Shown one piece after another: positions 9,575-17,643 of a stretch of DNA of 64,000 nt; position 1 is the stretch's first letter, and every line of letters begins with the position of its first letter. The notes under the pieces are model-generated. The model saw only the letters and a list, made by a program, of their open reading frames with translations, ran no database searches and was not told the origin of the DNA. Origin of the DNA: Brachionus manjavacas (taxonomy: Eukaryota; Rotifera; Eurotatoria; Ploima; Brachionidae); the NCBI GenBank assembly GCA_019054805.1, contig JAHQIY010000021.1:797501-861500 (forward strand), read 5' to 3'. The position numbers and the translations under genes are program-made.

Positions 9575-12500
9575 GTGGTTTATTTATCTTTAGAAGAAAT
9601 GTTTAAAAATCAGTATGGTGATTCTTATTTTAAAGGTTTAGGAGATGGTGTTAATATTAGTGCAGTAGATAATGGTAATCAAAACGACAAGTTAATTTTA
9701 TCTACAGATATTATGGTTAAATCTATTAATAATGATGAGTTTGCGGAGTCTAAACTAAGTAATTGGGCACGTGGTAGTATTACTGACAAACAATATCATG
9801 TATTATTTGAAGACGGAACGGGTAGGTCTAACTACGAAACTGTGGCTGGTTGGATATCTGGAAGCTCTTATAACCCTAACAAGCATATAAGTTTTAATAA
9901 TTTATCGGTTGTTTTAATGTCTTCTGGCGAGCAAAACCCACCTCCAGCTGAAAGTAAACCAGATGCAAACCATAGATTAACAGGGCAACATTATATAACT
10001 ATAGGTAATAAGCATAACCGAGCAAACAATACTGTAGAAGAGAAGCAGGGTGATGTTTATATAAGTAATAAGGTTTATATTGTTGCGGGTATGGATACTA
10101 GGTATCATCAAGGTAAGGTTAACCATTACGAACAATTGTGGGATAAAGGAAGCACCCAAGACGTTGCAGACTTTAGTGGTATAAAAAATGGTGATTATGC
10201 GTTTATGCCAACGTATGCGCCAAAAGCAATGTTTAACACTGTATGGCAAGATGCTACCAAGTTTGCAGTGGAAACCGATAAAACCGATGATAGATATAAT
10301 CCGGTGTTTTCTAATGTTACTAAGTTAAATGAAGCGTTTGATAAAAATATAAACGGCGGTAGAGAAAGTTTAGAAAGCATAATAGCGTTTGGTTATAATG
10401 CCTCTGCACAAGACATGAGCTACTTAAGAGAAACCGGTAGTGGTGTAACTTCTGCAACGCCATTGTTTTATAGGTTATCTGGCGTAGAATACATACGTGG
10501 TACCGATGCTAACGATACCTTTTACATGGGCAAGGCCCTAGGATTTAGTACTGCAGTTAGGGGGCATTATACAACAACTGAATATAGCAGGCCTGTAAGG
10601 GGTGATAGCGTTTATGATTATTATCATCCATTATTTGGTTTAAGTAGAGATGCTAACGCACAAACTAATTTAGCTACTAGATTAATAGAGTTTTATGGTG
10701 CTGGCGGTAACAATACTTTGGTTAATGATATGTTTACGGCATCGCACAAAACTTTTTATAATGCAAAAGCAGGAGGGAGTACTTTAGTACCAAGTAGACC
10801 TAATGGCTTAATTACAATGGATAATGCTACTGTATATAAAGTAACAGGAGATGATGCAAGAGTTTTAACGGTACAGTCTGTACGCAATGGAGAAGGTGGA
10901 GTTGGAACTAAAAACCAAGAATTAAATAAAAATGTAAATATGGTAAAATTTTACGATATTAATTCTATAATATCTGATGATGGAGTGGTAGAAGGTGATA
11001 ACACTACTTATGATTATATGCAATTAAATAATATTGAGTGGGATGTTATAAGACCTACAGATAATCCTGGACCAGGTTTACCTACATCTAGCCCTATTTA
11101 CAAAACAGGAACCAAAAGTTACTTTTCTCTTGATTTAAATAATATTAATAACTTCAATTCATCTAATCAGTTATCTGTAGATTTAGGTGGAAGATACTTT
11201 AGAGATGCAGATAAGTCTAATGCAACAAATGGTAGTGGCTTAGTGCGAGACGGTGGTACTTATGATGGTGGAAGTAGAGGAATTCAGGTTGCAGGGTATA
11301 GAGGGGGGCAAATTAATTACGGTATGACTATGCATTTTCAATTAACCGGCGGAGACAGACCAAATTATGTTGCAGATGATATTTTATTTGAGCCGAATAG
11401 ATTTAATATTATTACAGGCGAAAACAAAAGTACCGAAACTATAATAAAGTGGCGGAGCCCAAGCGATAAAGATACAGATATTGAATTTACAGTTGATACT
11501 TCTGTAACTGCAGGGGCAGGTAATAATTATACAATAACAACACAAGCAAAAAACGTAGATTTAATTTATTTAGATACAGGGCGAGAGGGTGCAGCATTTG
11601 AGCCTGGAGTTACGCCTGGTGGAAGTGCTAGATCTAGGCATGATATTTATATAGAATTTAATACTAATTTAGATTTTGATAAGTTGAATGGTAAGGTTAT
11701 AAGTATTATGACAGACCAAGCTGATAGAAATAATATGTTGCATAGGGTTGTTTACGATAACTATAACTATACGTGGCAAGAAGTTGGTAGAAAAGATCAA
11801 ACCGTTTTAAAATTAACTTCTAAAGCAGATACAACAAAATGGTTTGCTGTACAGAGTGGTGGTTTTGATAATTTCTCTACTTATAACCCCGGGTTGCCAA
11901 ATTACGGCGCTACTACTGAGATTGGCAACATAGCTAACCCTACTTTACCAGTTACGCCACGCAGTGCAAGTTTTGTGGTAAGAGAGTTGTTAGATACAGC
12001 CAATACAGTGCAACAAAGTTACAATGTGTTAGATGATTTTTACAGTGTTATGGGTGTAGATAGCGATTATAAAGAAGCCAGTGCGTTGCATACGTATAAT
12101 TTTAACGAAATAGATAAAGTATATACTAATGCGCAAGAAACCGAAGCCACAAGTGATACTGTGGTAGAGGTTGTAAAGCAAGATAGCAACGATGTAGATG
12201 TAAATGTAGATACTACAGAGCAAACTACTACTGCAGACGGCGTAGAAGTTGCGGTTAAAGATGCAACTGAAACTGAAGCAGAAGCTGAGGATGTGGTTGT
12301 GGTTGAAGAGCCTGTGGATGTTGCATTGGCTAATGTGGAAAACGCAGATGTAGAAGCAGATGTTGAAGCAGACGCAGATGTTGATGCTAATGCCGAAACT
12401 AGTACAGAAGAAGGCACTAACGCCGAAGACACTAGTCCCGAAGACACTAATGCCGAAGGTGTTGATGCTGAAGGTGTTGATGCTAATGCTAACGCCGAAG

Positions 12501-12835
12501 CTAATACTGATACTGATGCTGGAGTAGTATTAAGCGATGATATGGATGCATTATTAGGCGATATGTTGGGTTTTGAAGCTAATTCATCTGCCGATAATAG
12601 CTTTAATTTAAATGGTTTAAGTACAAACGGGGTTAATAGTGAAGAAGCTGGAATGGATGAAGATTTTAGCAACACTATGAACCAGCTAAGCCAATTAGAA
12701 GAAGCCACAGCAGAGCAAGACGAACACGAAAGCATAGCTTTTGCGTTAGATAGCAGTGTAGATGTGGCGGATGATGGTAGTGCAAACCAAACCGAGCAAG
12801 CTAAAGTAAAAAACACAGTAGGCGTGGGCGATTAA
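9575..12835 (+). CDS. Giant surface protein, segment 6 (C-terminal region with acidic tail)
   Basis: A 1,086-residue last piece; the GTG at 9575 is only the first available start. The first two thirds are Asn/Tyr/Gly-rich beta-like sequence. From about residue 870 an acidic low-complexity tail follows, built from repeated VEAD, DAN, AED and AEG units, then a final segment with DDMDALLGDML. The 4,111-residue paralogue ends in a similarly acidic, Asn-rich tail. I see no C-terminal RTX block. Codon and base use here resemble the rest of the window, unlike segments 1-4. A terminator follows at 13014-13048. Confidence 0.55.
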   Translation: MVYLSLEEMFKNQYGDSYFKGLGDGVNISAVDNGNQNDKLILSTDIMVKSINNDEFAESKLSNWARGSITDKQYHVLFEDGTGRSNYETVAGWISGSSYNPNKHISFNNLSVVLMSSGEQNPPPAESKPDANHRLTGQHYITIGNKHNRANNTVEEKQGDVYISNKVYIVAGMDTRYHQGKVNHYEQLWDKGSTQDVADFSGIKNGDYAFMPTYAPKAMFNTVWQDATKFAVETDKTDDRYNPVFSNVTKLNEAFDKNINGGRESLESIIAFGYNASAQDMSYLRETGSGVTSATPLFYRLSGVEYIRGTDANDTFYMGKALGFSTAVRGHYTTTEYSRPVRGDSVYDYYHPLFGLSRDANAQTNLATRLIEFYGAGGNNTLVNDMFTASHKTFYNAKAGGSTLVPSRPNGLITMDNATVYKVTGDDARVLTVQSVRNGEGGVGTKNQELNKNVNMVKFYDINSIISDDGVVEGDNTTYDYMQLNNIEWDVIRPTDNPGPGLPTSSPIYKTGTKSYFSLDLNNINNFNSSNQLSVDLGGRYFRDADKSNATNGSGLVRDGGTYDGGSRGIQVAGYRGGQINYGMTMHFQLTGGDRPNYVADDILFEPNRFNIITGENKSTETIIKWRSPSDKDTDIEFTVDTSVTAGAGNNYTITTQAKNVDLIYLDTGREGAAFEPGVTPGGSARSRHDIYIEFNTNLDFDKLNGKVISIMTDQADRNNMLHRVVYDNYNYTWQEVGRKDQTVLKLTSKADTTKWFAVQSGGFDNFSTYNPGLPNYGATTEIGNIANPTLPVTPRSASFVVRELLDTANTVQQSYNVLDDFYSVMGVDSDYKEASALHTYNFNEIDKVYTNAQETEATSDTVVEVVKQDSNDVDVNVDTTEQTTTADGVEVAVKDATETEAEAEDVVVVEEPVDVALANVENADVEADVEADADVDANAETSTEEGTNAEDTSPEDTNAEGVDAEGVDANANAEANTDTDAGVVLSDDMDALLGDMLGFEANSSADNSFNLNGLSTNGVNSEEAGMDEDFSNTMNQLSQLEEATAEQDEHESIAFALDSSVDVADDGSANQTEQAKVKNTVGVGD

Positions 12836-12843
12836 GCCCATTG

Positions 12844-12889
12844 CCTAGCGTGGCTAGCTACCTAGCGTTTCTAGTACCTAGCGTGGCTA
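12844..12889. repeat. Short direct repeats CCTAGCG
   Basis: CCTAGCGTGGCTA occurs at 12844-12856 and 12877-12889, with a shorter CCTAGCG copy at 12861-12867. The cluster lies just after the stop of the giant gene. Function unknown. Confidence 0.7.
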
Positions 12890-13013
12890 TTATCTAATGC
12901 TGGTATTAACACACGGTGGCTATAATCTACCAACCGTTGCTAGTGTTGGTGTTGCTTAAGCTGTATTACAAGCTACTAGGTAATAAATTTATAACTAAAA
13001 AAACAAAATAAAA

Positions 13014-13048
13014 AACACTAAAGGGTTTGTGCCTTTTGGTGTTTTTTT
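13014..13048 (+). terminator. Rho-independent terminator after the giant gene
   Basis: AACACTAAAGG (13014-13024) pairs with CCTTTTGGTGTT (13032-13043) with one bulged T and a G-T pair, then runs into seven T. It separates the giant gene from hpt. Confidence 0.75.
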
Positions 13049-13169
13049 GCTTTTAAGTTGCGTTTAGGGTTCTACTATAAGTAAATCTGTTGGTTAGCTT
13101 TGTAGCGGTATATATCTGTTTTTTGTTAACTGCTTATTGTTAAAAAAATCTATTATTTTAACTAATTTG

Positions 13170-13178
13170 TGGTATAAT
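13170..13178 (+). promoter_or_regulatory. Extended -10 promoter for hpt-purA-purB
   Basis: TGG directly before TATAAT (13173-13178) makes an extended -10 element; no good -35 is seen at the usual distance. It would start a transcript near 13185, about 70 bases before hpt. Confidence 0.5.
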
Positions 13179-13254
13179 AGTAGTTTGCCTTGTATTTTTT
13201 GTTGTAATAAAAATATTTAGGTTAAACGTTTTTATTAATTAAGGATTAGTTAAA

Positions 13255-13794
13255 ATGTTAATAAATTCTAACGTAGAAGTTATGTATACTAAACAACAAA
13301 TTGCAACTAAAATTACACAACTTGCCAAGCAAATATCGGCAGACTACAAAGGTGTAGATAGCATAACTTTAATTGCAGTATTGCGGGGTAGTGCAATTTT
13401 TTTAGCAGATTTAATACGTGAAATAGAAGTAGAAAACATTGGTATGGACTTTTTAACTGTTTCTAGCTATGGCAACTCTACAGTTTCTGGCGGAGAAATA
13501 AAAATTATAAAAGATTTAGACGAAGATATTACCAACAAGCATGTTTTAATTGTAGAAGATATTATAGATACAGGCTATACTCTGCAAAAAGTTATTAATT
13601 TACTAAAACTACGCAATCCGCTTTCGGTTAAAACTTGCTGTTTACTAAACAAACCTAGCCGTAGAAAAGTAGATGTAGCTGTAGATTACATTGGCTTTAA
13701 TATAGAAGACTTTTTTGTAGTTGGGTATGGTATAGATTATGCTCAAAAATATAGAAATTTAGCCTACTTAGGTAAAGTTTTAAACACTAATTAA
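13255..13794 (+). CDS. hpt: Hypoxanthine phosphoribosyltransferase
   Basis: A cytoplasmic purine-salvage enzyme joining hypoxanthine (and guanine) to PRPP to give IMP (GMP). The 179 residues match the usual bacterial length. The PRPP loop VEDIIDTGYTL and the early VLRGSAIFLADLIR segment are typical of the family. The ATG follows AAGGA at a suitable distance. It is followed after 27 bases by purA and then purB, so IMP made here can be converted directly to AMP by its neighbours. A second, Gpt-type enzyme is encoded at 42092. Confidence 0.93.
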   Translation: MLINSNVEVMYTKQQIATKITQLAKQISADYKGVDSITLIAVLRGSAIFLADLIREIEVENIGMDFLTVSSYGNSTVSGGEIKIIKDLDEDITNKHVLIVEDIIDTGYTLQKVINLLKLRNPLSVKTCCLLNKPSRRKVDVAVDYIGFNIEDFFVVGYGIDYAQKYRNLAYLGKVLNTN

Positions 13795-13821
13795 TTAATA
13801 AAAATAAGGATTGTTAATATT

Positions 13822-15114
13822 ATGCAAAATACATTTGTTGTTGTTGGTTTACAATGGGGAGACGAAGGTAAAGGCAAAATTATAGACCTACTTGCCCCTA
13901 AAGCCGATATGGTGGTGCGTTTTCAGGGGGGTAATAATGCAGGGCATACGGTAATTATAAATAATAATAAATTTGTATTGCATTTGTTGCCTTCTGGCGT
14001 TTTAAATAGTAATATAACTTGCGTTATTGCCTCTGGCGTAGTGGTAGATTTGCAGGTTTTATTAACCGAAATAAGCAACTTAGAAGCAAAAAATATTAAT
14101 ACCAATAAAATTTTAATTAGTAATCGTGCTAACTTAATTATGCCTTACCACATTAAGCTAGATGCTTTGCAAGAAGAAGCTTTGGGCGATAACAAAATAG
14201 GTACTACTAAGCGTGGTATTGGCCCTTGTTATGCCGATAAATATTCTAGATTAGGTATTAGAGTAGCAGATTTGCTAGATGAAGAAGTTTTTGCTAGTAA
14301 ATTAAAACAAAACTTAGAAATTAAAAACGCTATGTTTACCAAGCTATACAATAGCAACTCTTTAGATTTTAACGAAATTTACACCAACTATATTAATATA
14401 GCTAAGCAAATAAAACACAGAGTGGTAGATTCTACACAACTGGTTAACCAATATGTAAACGATGGTAAAAAAGTTTTGTTTGAAGGGGCTCAAGCCGCTA
14501 TGTTAGATATAGACTTTGGTACTTATCCGTTTGTTACGTCTTCTAACCCTATAGCAGGGGCAATTACCACAGGCGTAGGTATAGCGTGTAGTAAAATTAA
14601 TAATGTTTTTGGTGTAAGCAAAGCCTATACCACCAGAGTAGGTAGCGGCCCTTTTGTTACCGAACTTAACAACGCCACAGGCGATTATATTACAGAAAAA
14701 GGTAACGAGTATGGCTCTACCACTAAACGTAAAAGGCGTTGTGGTTGGTTAGATTTAGTGGTACTAAAATATGCTATTATGCTAAACGGCGTTAATAACC
14801 TAATTATTACTAAGTTAGATGTTTTAGCTAACTTACCAGAAATTAAAGTTTGTATTGGCTACCAAATTAATGGCGTAGTTTCTACAGAAATGCCGGCAAT
14901 TGCCAATTATTTACAAAATGCTACCCCAGTATACAAAACGTTTAAAGGTTTTAGCGATATATCTAATATAAGAGACTACAACAATCTACCAGAATCTGCT
15001 AAGCAATACATTAGCTTTATTGCAGAGTTTTTACAGGTGGATATTGCTATGGTTTCGGTAGGGGCAGAGCGTAACCAAAATATAATTATTAAACCCAACG
15101 CTATAAATATTTAA
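13822..15114 (+). CDS. purA: Adenylosuccinate synthetase
   Basis: Catalyses IMP + aspartate + GTP to adenylosuccinate, the first step from IMP to AMP. The 430-residue protein has the N-terminal GDEGKGK loop with catalytic Asp14, and GGNNAGHT with His42. Further family motifs include KIGTTKRGIGP and TTKRKRRCGWLD. Length and motifs are standard, with no lesion. AAGGA precedes the ATG. It lies between hpt and purB in what looks like one transcript. Confidence 0.96.
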   Translation: MQNTFVVVGLQWGDEGKGKIIDLLAPKADMVVRFQGGNNAGHTVIINNNKFVLHLLPSGVLNSNITCVIASGVVVDLQVLLTEISNLEAKNINTNKILISNRANLIMPYHIKLDALQEEALGDNKIGTTKRGIGPCYADKYSRLGIRVADLLDEEVFASKLKQNLEIKNAMFTKLYNSNSLDFNEIYTNYINIAKQIKHRVVDSTQLVNQYVNDGKKVLFEGAQAAMLDIDFGTYPFVTSSNPIAGAITTGVGIACSKINNVFGVSKAYTTRVGSGPFVTELNNATGDYITEKGNEYGSTTKRKRRCGWLDLVVLKYAIMLNGVNNLIITKLDVLANLPEIKVCIGYQINGVVSTEMPAIANYLQNATPVYKTFKGFSDISNIRDYNNLPESAKQYISFIAEFLQVDIAMVSVGAERNQNIIIKPNAINI

Positions 15115-15134
15115 TACCAAAAGGAAAATTAAAC

Positions 15135-16571
15135 ATGATTAACCACAATGTATATTCTAACCCATTGTTAGAGCGTTATTCTTCTGCCGAAATGTTGTAT
15201 ATTTTTTCTAACAAAAATAAACATACTTTATGGCGTATGCTATGGGTTAATTTAGCAAAAGCACAACAAAAAGCAGGCTTGCCTATTAGCAACCAACAAA
15301 TTATAGATATGCAAAACAATGTTAATAACATTAATTATAATAATGTGCATAAGCACGAACTAGCCACTAAACACGAAGTTATGGCTCATATTTTAGCTTT
15401 TGCACAAGATTGCCCCAGTGCTAAGCCTATTATTCATTTAGGCGAAACCAGTGCTTTTGTGTTAGATAATGCCGATATTTTAATTTATAAACAAGCCTTG
15501 TTGTTAATACAAAAGCGTTTAGTTAATGTTATTAATAGCATGCAAAATTTGGCTAATAAGTATAAAGATACTGCAGTGTTATCTTATACGCATTTTCAGG
15601 TAGCACAACCAAGTACCTTTGGTAAACGAGTATGCATATGGTTAAACAGTATTTTGTTAGATTTTAGCTTGCATGCTACCACTATTAGTACACTAAAGTT
15701 ACGTGGAGTAAAAGGCACTACAGGTACCGCAGCTAGTTTTAAAAAATTGTTAAATAATAATTTTAATGTTTATAAACAGCTAGAGCAAGACTTTGCACAA
15801 TTAACCAACTTTATACAGTGTTACGGCGTAGGCGGGCAAACCTACGATAGAAAAGTAGATGTATTTATAGGTAATCAGCTTAGCAACATTGCGGTTTCTT
15901 GCCACAAAATTACCAACGATTTACGCTTACTGCAACACTTAAAAGAAATTACAGAGCCGTTTGGTAAACAGCAGGTTGGGTCTTCTGCTATGCCGTATAA
16001 ACAAAACCCTATGCTTAGCGAAAGAGTATCATCGTTAGCTAAATTTGTAATTAGCTTAGGGAGTAGTTTAAACATGGTTGCTTCTACGCAATGGCTAGAG
16101 CGTACGTTAGATGATTCTGCAAACAAGCGTTTGGCTTTACCGCAAATGTTTTTAGCTATAGATGCTATGTTGTTAATTATGCATAATCTGTTTGCTAATT
16201 TAATAGTAAACACTCAAGTAATTAATTATAATTTAAAGCAAGAGCTACCTTTTATGATTTTAGAAGACGTATTAATGCTATACGTTAAAAATGGTAACGA
16301 TAGACAAAGCGGGCACGAAATTATAAAGCAAATTAGCCTACAAGCTAAGCAACAAATGTTACAAGGGGCTAGCAGTAGTGTGGTTTTAGATATGTTGTTA
16401 GCCAACAAACAATTAAATATTAGCCAAAATACATTAAACCAATTGCTAGATATTAACAATATTAGCGGATTTAGTAGCCAACAAGTAACCGATTTTTTAA
16501 CAAACGAATGCCAGCCAATATTAAACAAGTTTAAACATTTACTAGAAAACCCAACGGTTAATAGCGTTTAA
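15135..16571 (+). CDS. purB: Adenylosuccinate lyase
   Basis: Splits adenylosuccinate into AMP and fumarate (and SAICAR in de novo synthesis). The fumarase/aspartase-superfamily signature SSAMPYKQNP begins at residue 283. TSAFVLDNAD and the surrounding helical bundle also fit. 478 residues is near family length. It starts 20 bases after purA with AAGGA before the ATG, and is followed by a bidirectional terminator shared with mdh. Confidence 0.95.
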   Translation: MINHNVYSNPLLERYSSAEMLYIFSNKNKHTLWRMLWVNLAKAQQKAGLPISNQQIIDMQNNVNNINYNNVHKHELATKHEVMAHILAFAQDCPSAKPIIHLGETSAFVLDNADILIYKQALLLIQKRLVNVINSMQNLANKYKDTAVLSYTHFQVAQPSTFGKRVCIWLNSILLDFSLHATTISTLKLRGVKGTTGTAASFKKLLNNNFNVYKQLEQDFAQLTNFIQCYGVGGQTYDRKVDVFIGNQLSNIAVSCHKITNDLRLLQHLKEITEPFGKQQVGSSAMPYKQNPMLSERVSSLAKFVISLGSSLNMVASTQWLERTLDDSANKRLALPQMFLAIDAMLLIMHNLFANLIVNTQVINYNLKQELPFMILEDVLMLYVKNGNDRQSGHEIIKQISLQAKQQMLQGASSSVVLDMLLANKQLNISQNTLNQLLDINNISGFSSQQVTDFLTNECQPILNKFKHLLENPTVNSV

Positions 16572-16585
16572 CAGTAATAAAAAAA

Positions 16586-16619
16586 CCCCAAGCCTTGGTA
16601 AAAACCATAAAGCTTGGGG
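16586..16619. terminator. Bidirectional terminator between purB and mdh
   Basis: CCCCAAGC (16586-16593) pairs perfectly with GCTTGGGG (16612-16619). It is flanked by A-runs upstream and an AT-rich stretch downstream, so it can end both converging transcripts. Confidence 0.8.
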
Positions 16620-16657
16620 TAATAAATTATGCAACTTTTTTTATTATACAGTGGCTA

Positions 16658-17602
16658 CTATAAAAAGCTTTTTGCCACTTGTATTAATTTTTCTACTGCA
16701 CTAACCGATCTATCTAAATTAGCCTTGCCTTCTGCACTTAGCTTAATTTCTAATATATCTGCAACGCCAGTTTGGTTAATAACTGCAGGTACGCCAACGT
16801 AGGTTCCGTTTACACCGTATTTGCCTTCTACCCATACTGCAGCCGGAAGCAAACGATTTTGGTTAAACAAATAACTTTCTGCCATGCTTATAGCACTAAA
16901 AGCCGGAGCATAAAACGCCGAGCCATTACCAAGTAACGATACAATTTCGCCACCGCCATTTTGCGTGCGGTTAACAATATCATCTATTTGTTGTTGTGTA
17001 ATTTTTTTAGCATCTATAAAGTGTTGCAATGGTAAACCGCTAACCGTAACGTAATCTAGCACTGGCACCATAGTATCGCCGTGGCCACCTAACACAAAAG
17101 CACTAACTTCGTTTATAGAAACATCTAACGCTTTAGATAAAAAGTACGCAAACCTAGAAGAATCTAAAACACCAGCCATACCAACTACTTTATGCTTAGG
17201 CAAGCCACAGCTTTGTTGTAATACCCAAACCATAACGTCTAGTGGGTTAGTAACGCAAATAACAAAAGCATTAGGGCTATATTTAGCTACGTTTTTACCA
17301 ACTTCTGCTATTATTTTTGTGTTTACTTCTACTAGGTCGTCTCTGGTCATACCTGGTTTTCTTGGTAAGCCTGCAGTAATTATAACTACATCCGAATCTG
17401 CAGTGTCTTTATAATCTCCTGTACCAATTATAGTGGCATCTATATTATTAACGTAAGATGTTTGGGCAATATCTAGGGCTTTGCCTTTAGCTACGCCTGC
17501 GTTAACATCAAACAACACAACATTACCTAGTTGTTTAATGTGTGCTAACAAAGCCATGGTGCCCCCTATATTGCCTGCACCTATTAAAGAAATTTTTTTC
17601 AT
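16658..17602 (-). CDS. mdh: Malate dehydrogenase (LDH-like type)
   Basis: Oxidises malate to oxaloacetate with NAD in the TCA cycle. The 314 residues hold GAGNIGG (8-14), the substrate-binding arginines around LPRKPGMTR (Arg81, Arg87), LDSSR with Arg150, and the catalytic His174 in GGHGDTMVP. This is the lactate-dehydrogenase-like MDH common in alphaproteobacteria. AGGG precedes the start. It is the last gene of the gltA-icd-acn-mdh operon, 41 bases after acn. Confidence 0.95.
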   Translation of the reverse strand: MKKISLIGAGNIGGTMALLAHIKQLGNVVLFDVNAGVAKGKALDIAQTSYVNNIDATIIGTGDYKDTADSDVVIITAGLPRKPGMTRDDLVEVNTKIIAEVGKNVAKYSPNAFVICVTNPLDVMVWVLQQSCGLPKHKVVGMAGVLDSSRFAYFLSKALDVSINEVSAFVLGGHGDTMVPVLDYVTVSGLPLQHFIDAKKITQQQIDDIVNRTQNGGGEIVSLLGNGSAFYAPAFSAISMAESYLFNQNRLLPAAVWVEGKYGVNGTYVGVPAVINQTGVADILEIKLSAEGKANLDRSVSAVEKLIQVAKSFL

Positions 17603-17643
17603 ACTATTACCCTTTTGTTAATTAATTAATTTATACTGTTTTT

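Larger units (their letters stand above)
300..12835 (+). pseudogene. Giant RTX-like surface protein gene split by five frameshifts
   Basis: Six consecutive same-strand open frames (300, 1369, 3246, 4789, 5583 and 9575 onwards) abut or overlap by 1 to 23 bases, apart from a 14-base gap at the last junction. Together they read as one protein of about 4,180 residues. Order and content match the intact 4,111-residue protein at 49224: N-terminal prefix domain, RTX nonapeptides near residue 440, thousands of residues of beta-rich sequence with scattered GGxGxN/D turns, and an acidic tail. Frame changes lie near 1368-1386, 3211-3221, 4799-4801 (G3, one base too many), 5563-5566 (G4, one too few) and 9552-9557 (A6, one too few). 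Real decay, slippage-based expression or assembly error are all possible. The downstream frame stays open for kilobases after each break, which argues for recent change or sequencing error. Confidence 0.8.
12836..13254. other. Intergenic region between giant gene and hpt
   Basis: 419 bases without a credible ORF. It contains short CCTAGCG repeats (12844-12889), a terminator (13014-13048) and an extended -10 promoter for hpt (13170-13178). Nothing else was recognised. Confidence 0.6.

Noticed and set aside
12067..12816. Minus-strand frame of 249 codons, Ser/Ala/Thr-rich
   Set aside because: It mirrors the acidic repeat tail of the giant gene on the opposite strand, has no ribosome site, and its composition is that of a complementary frame.
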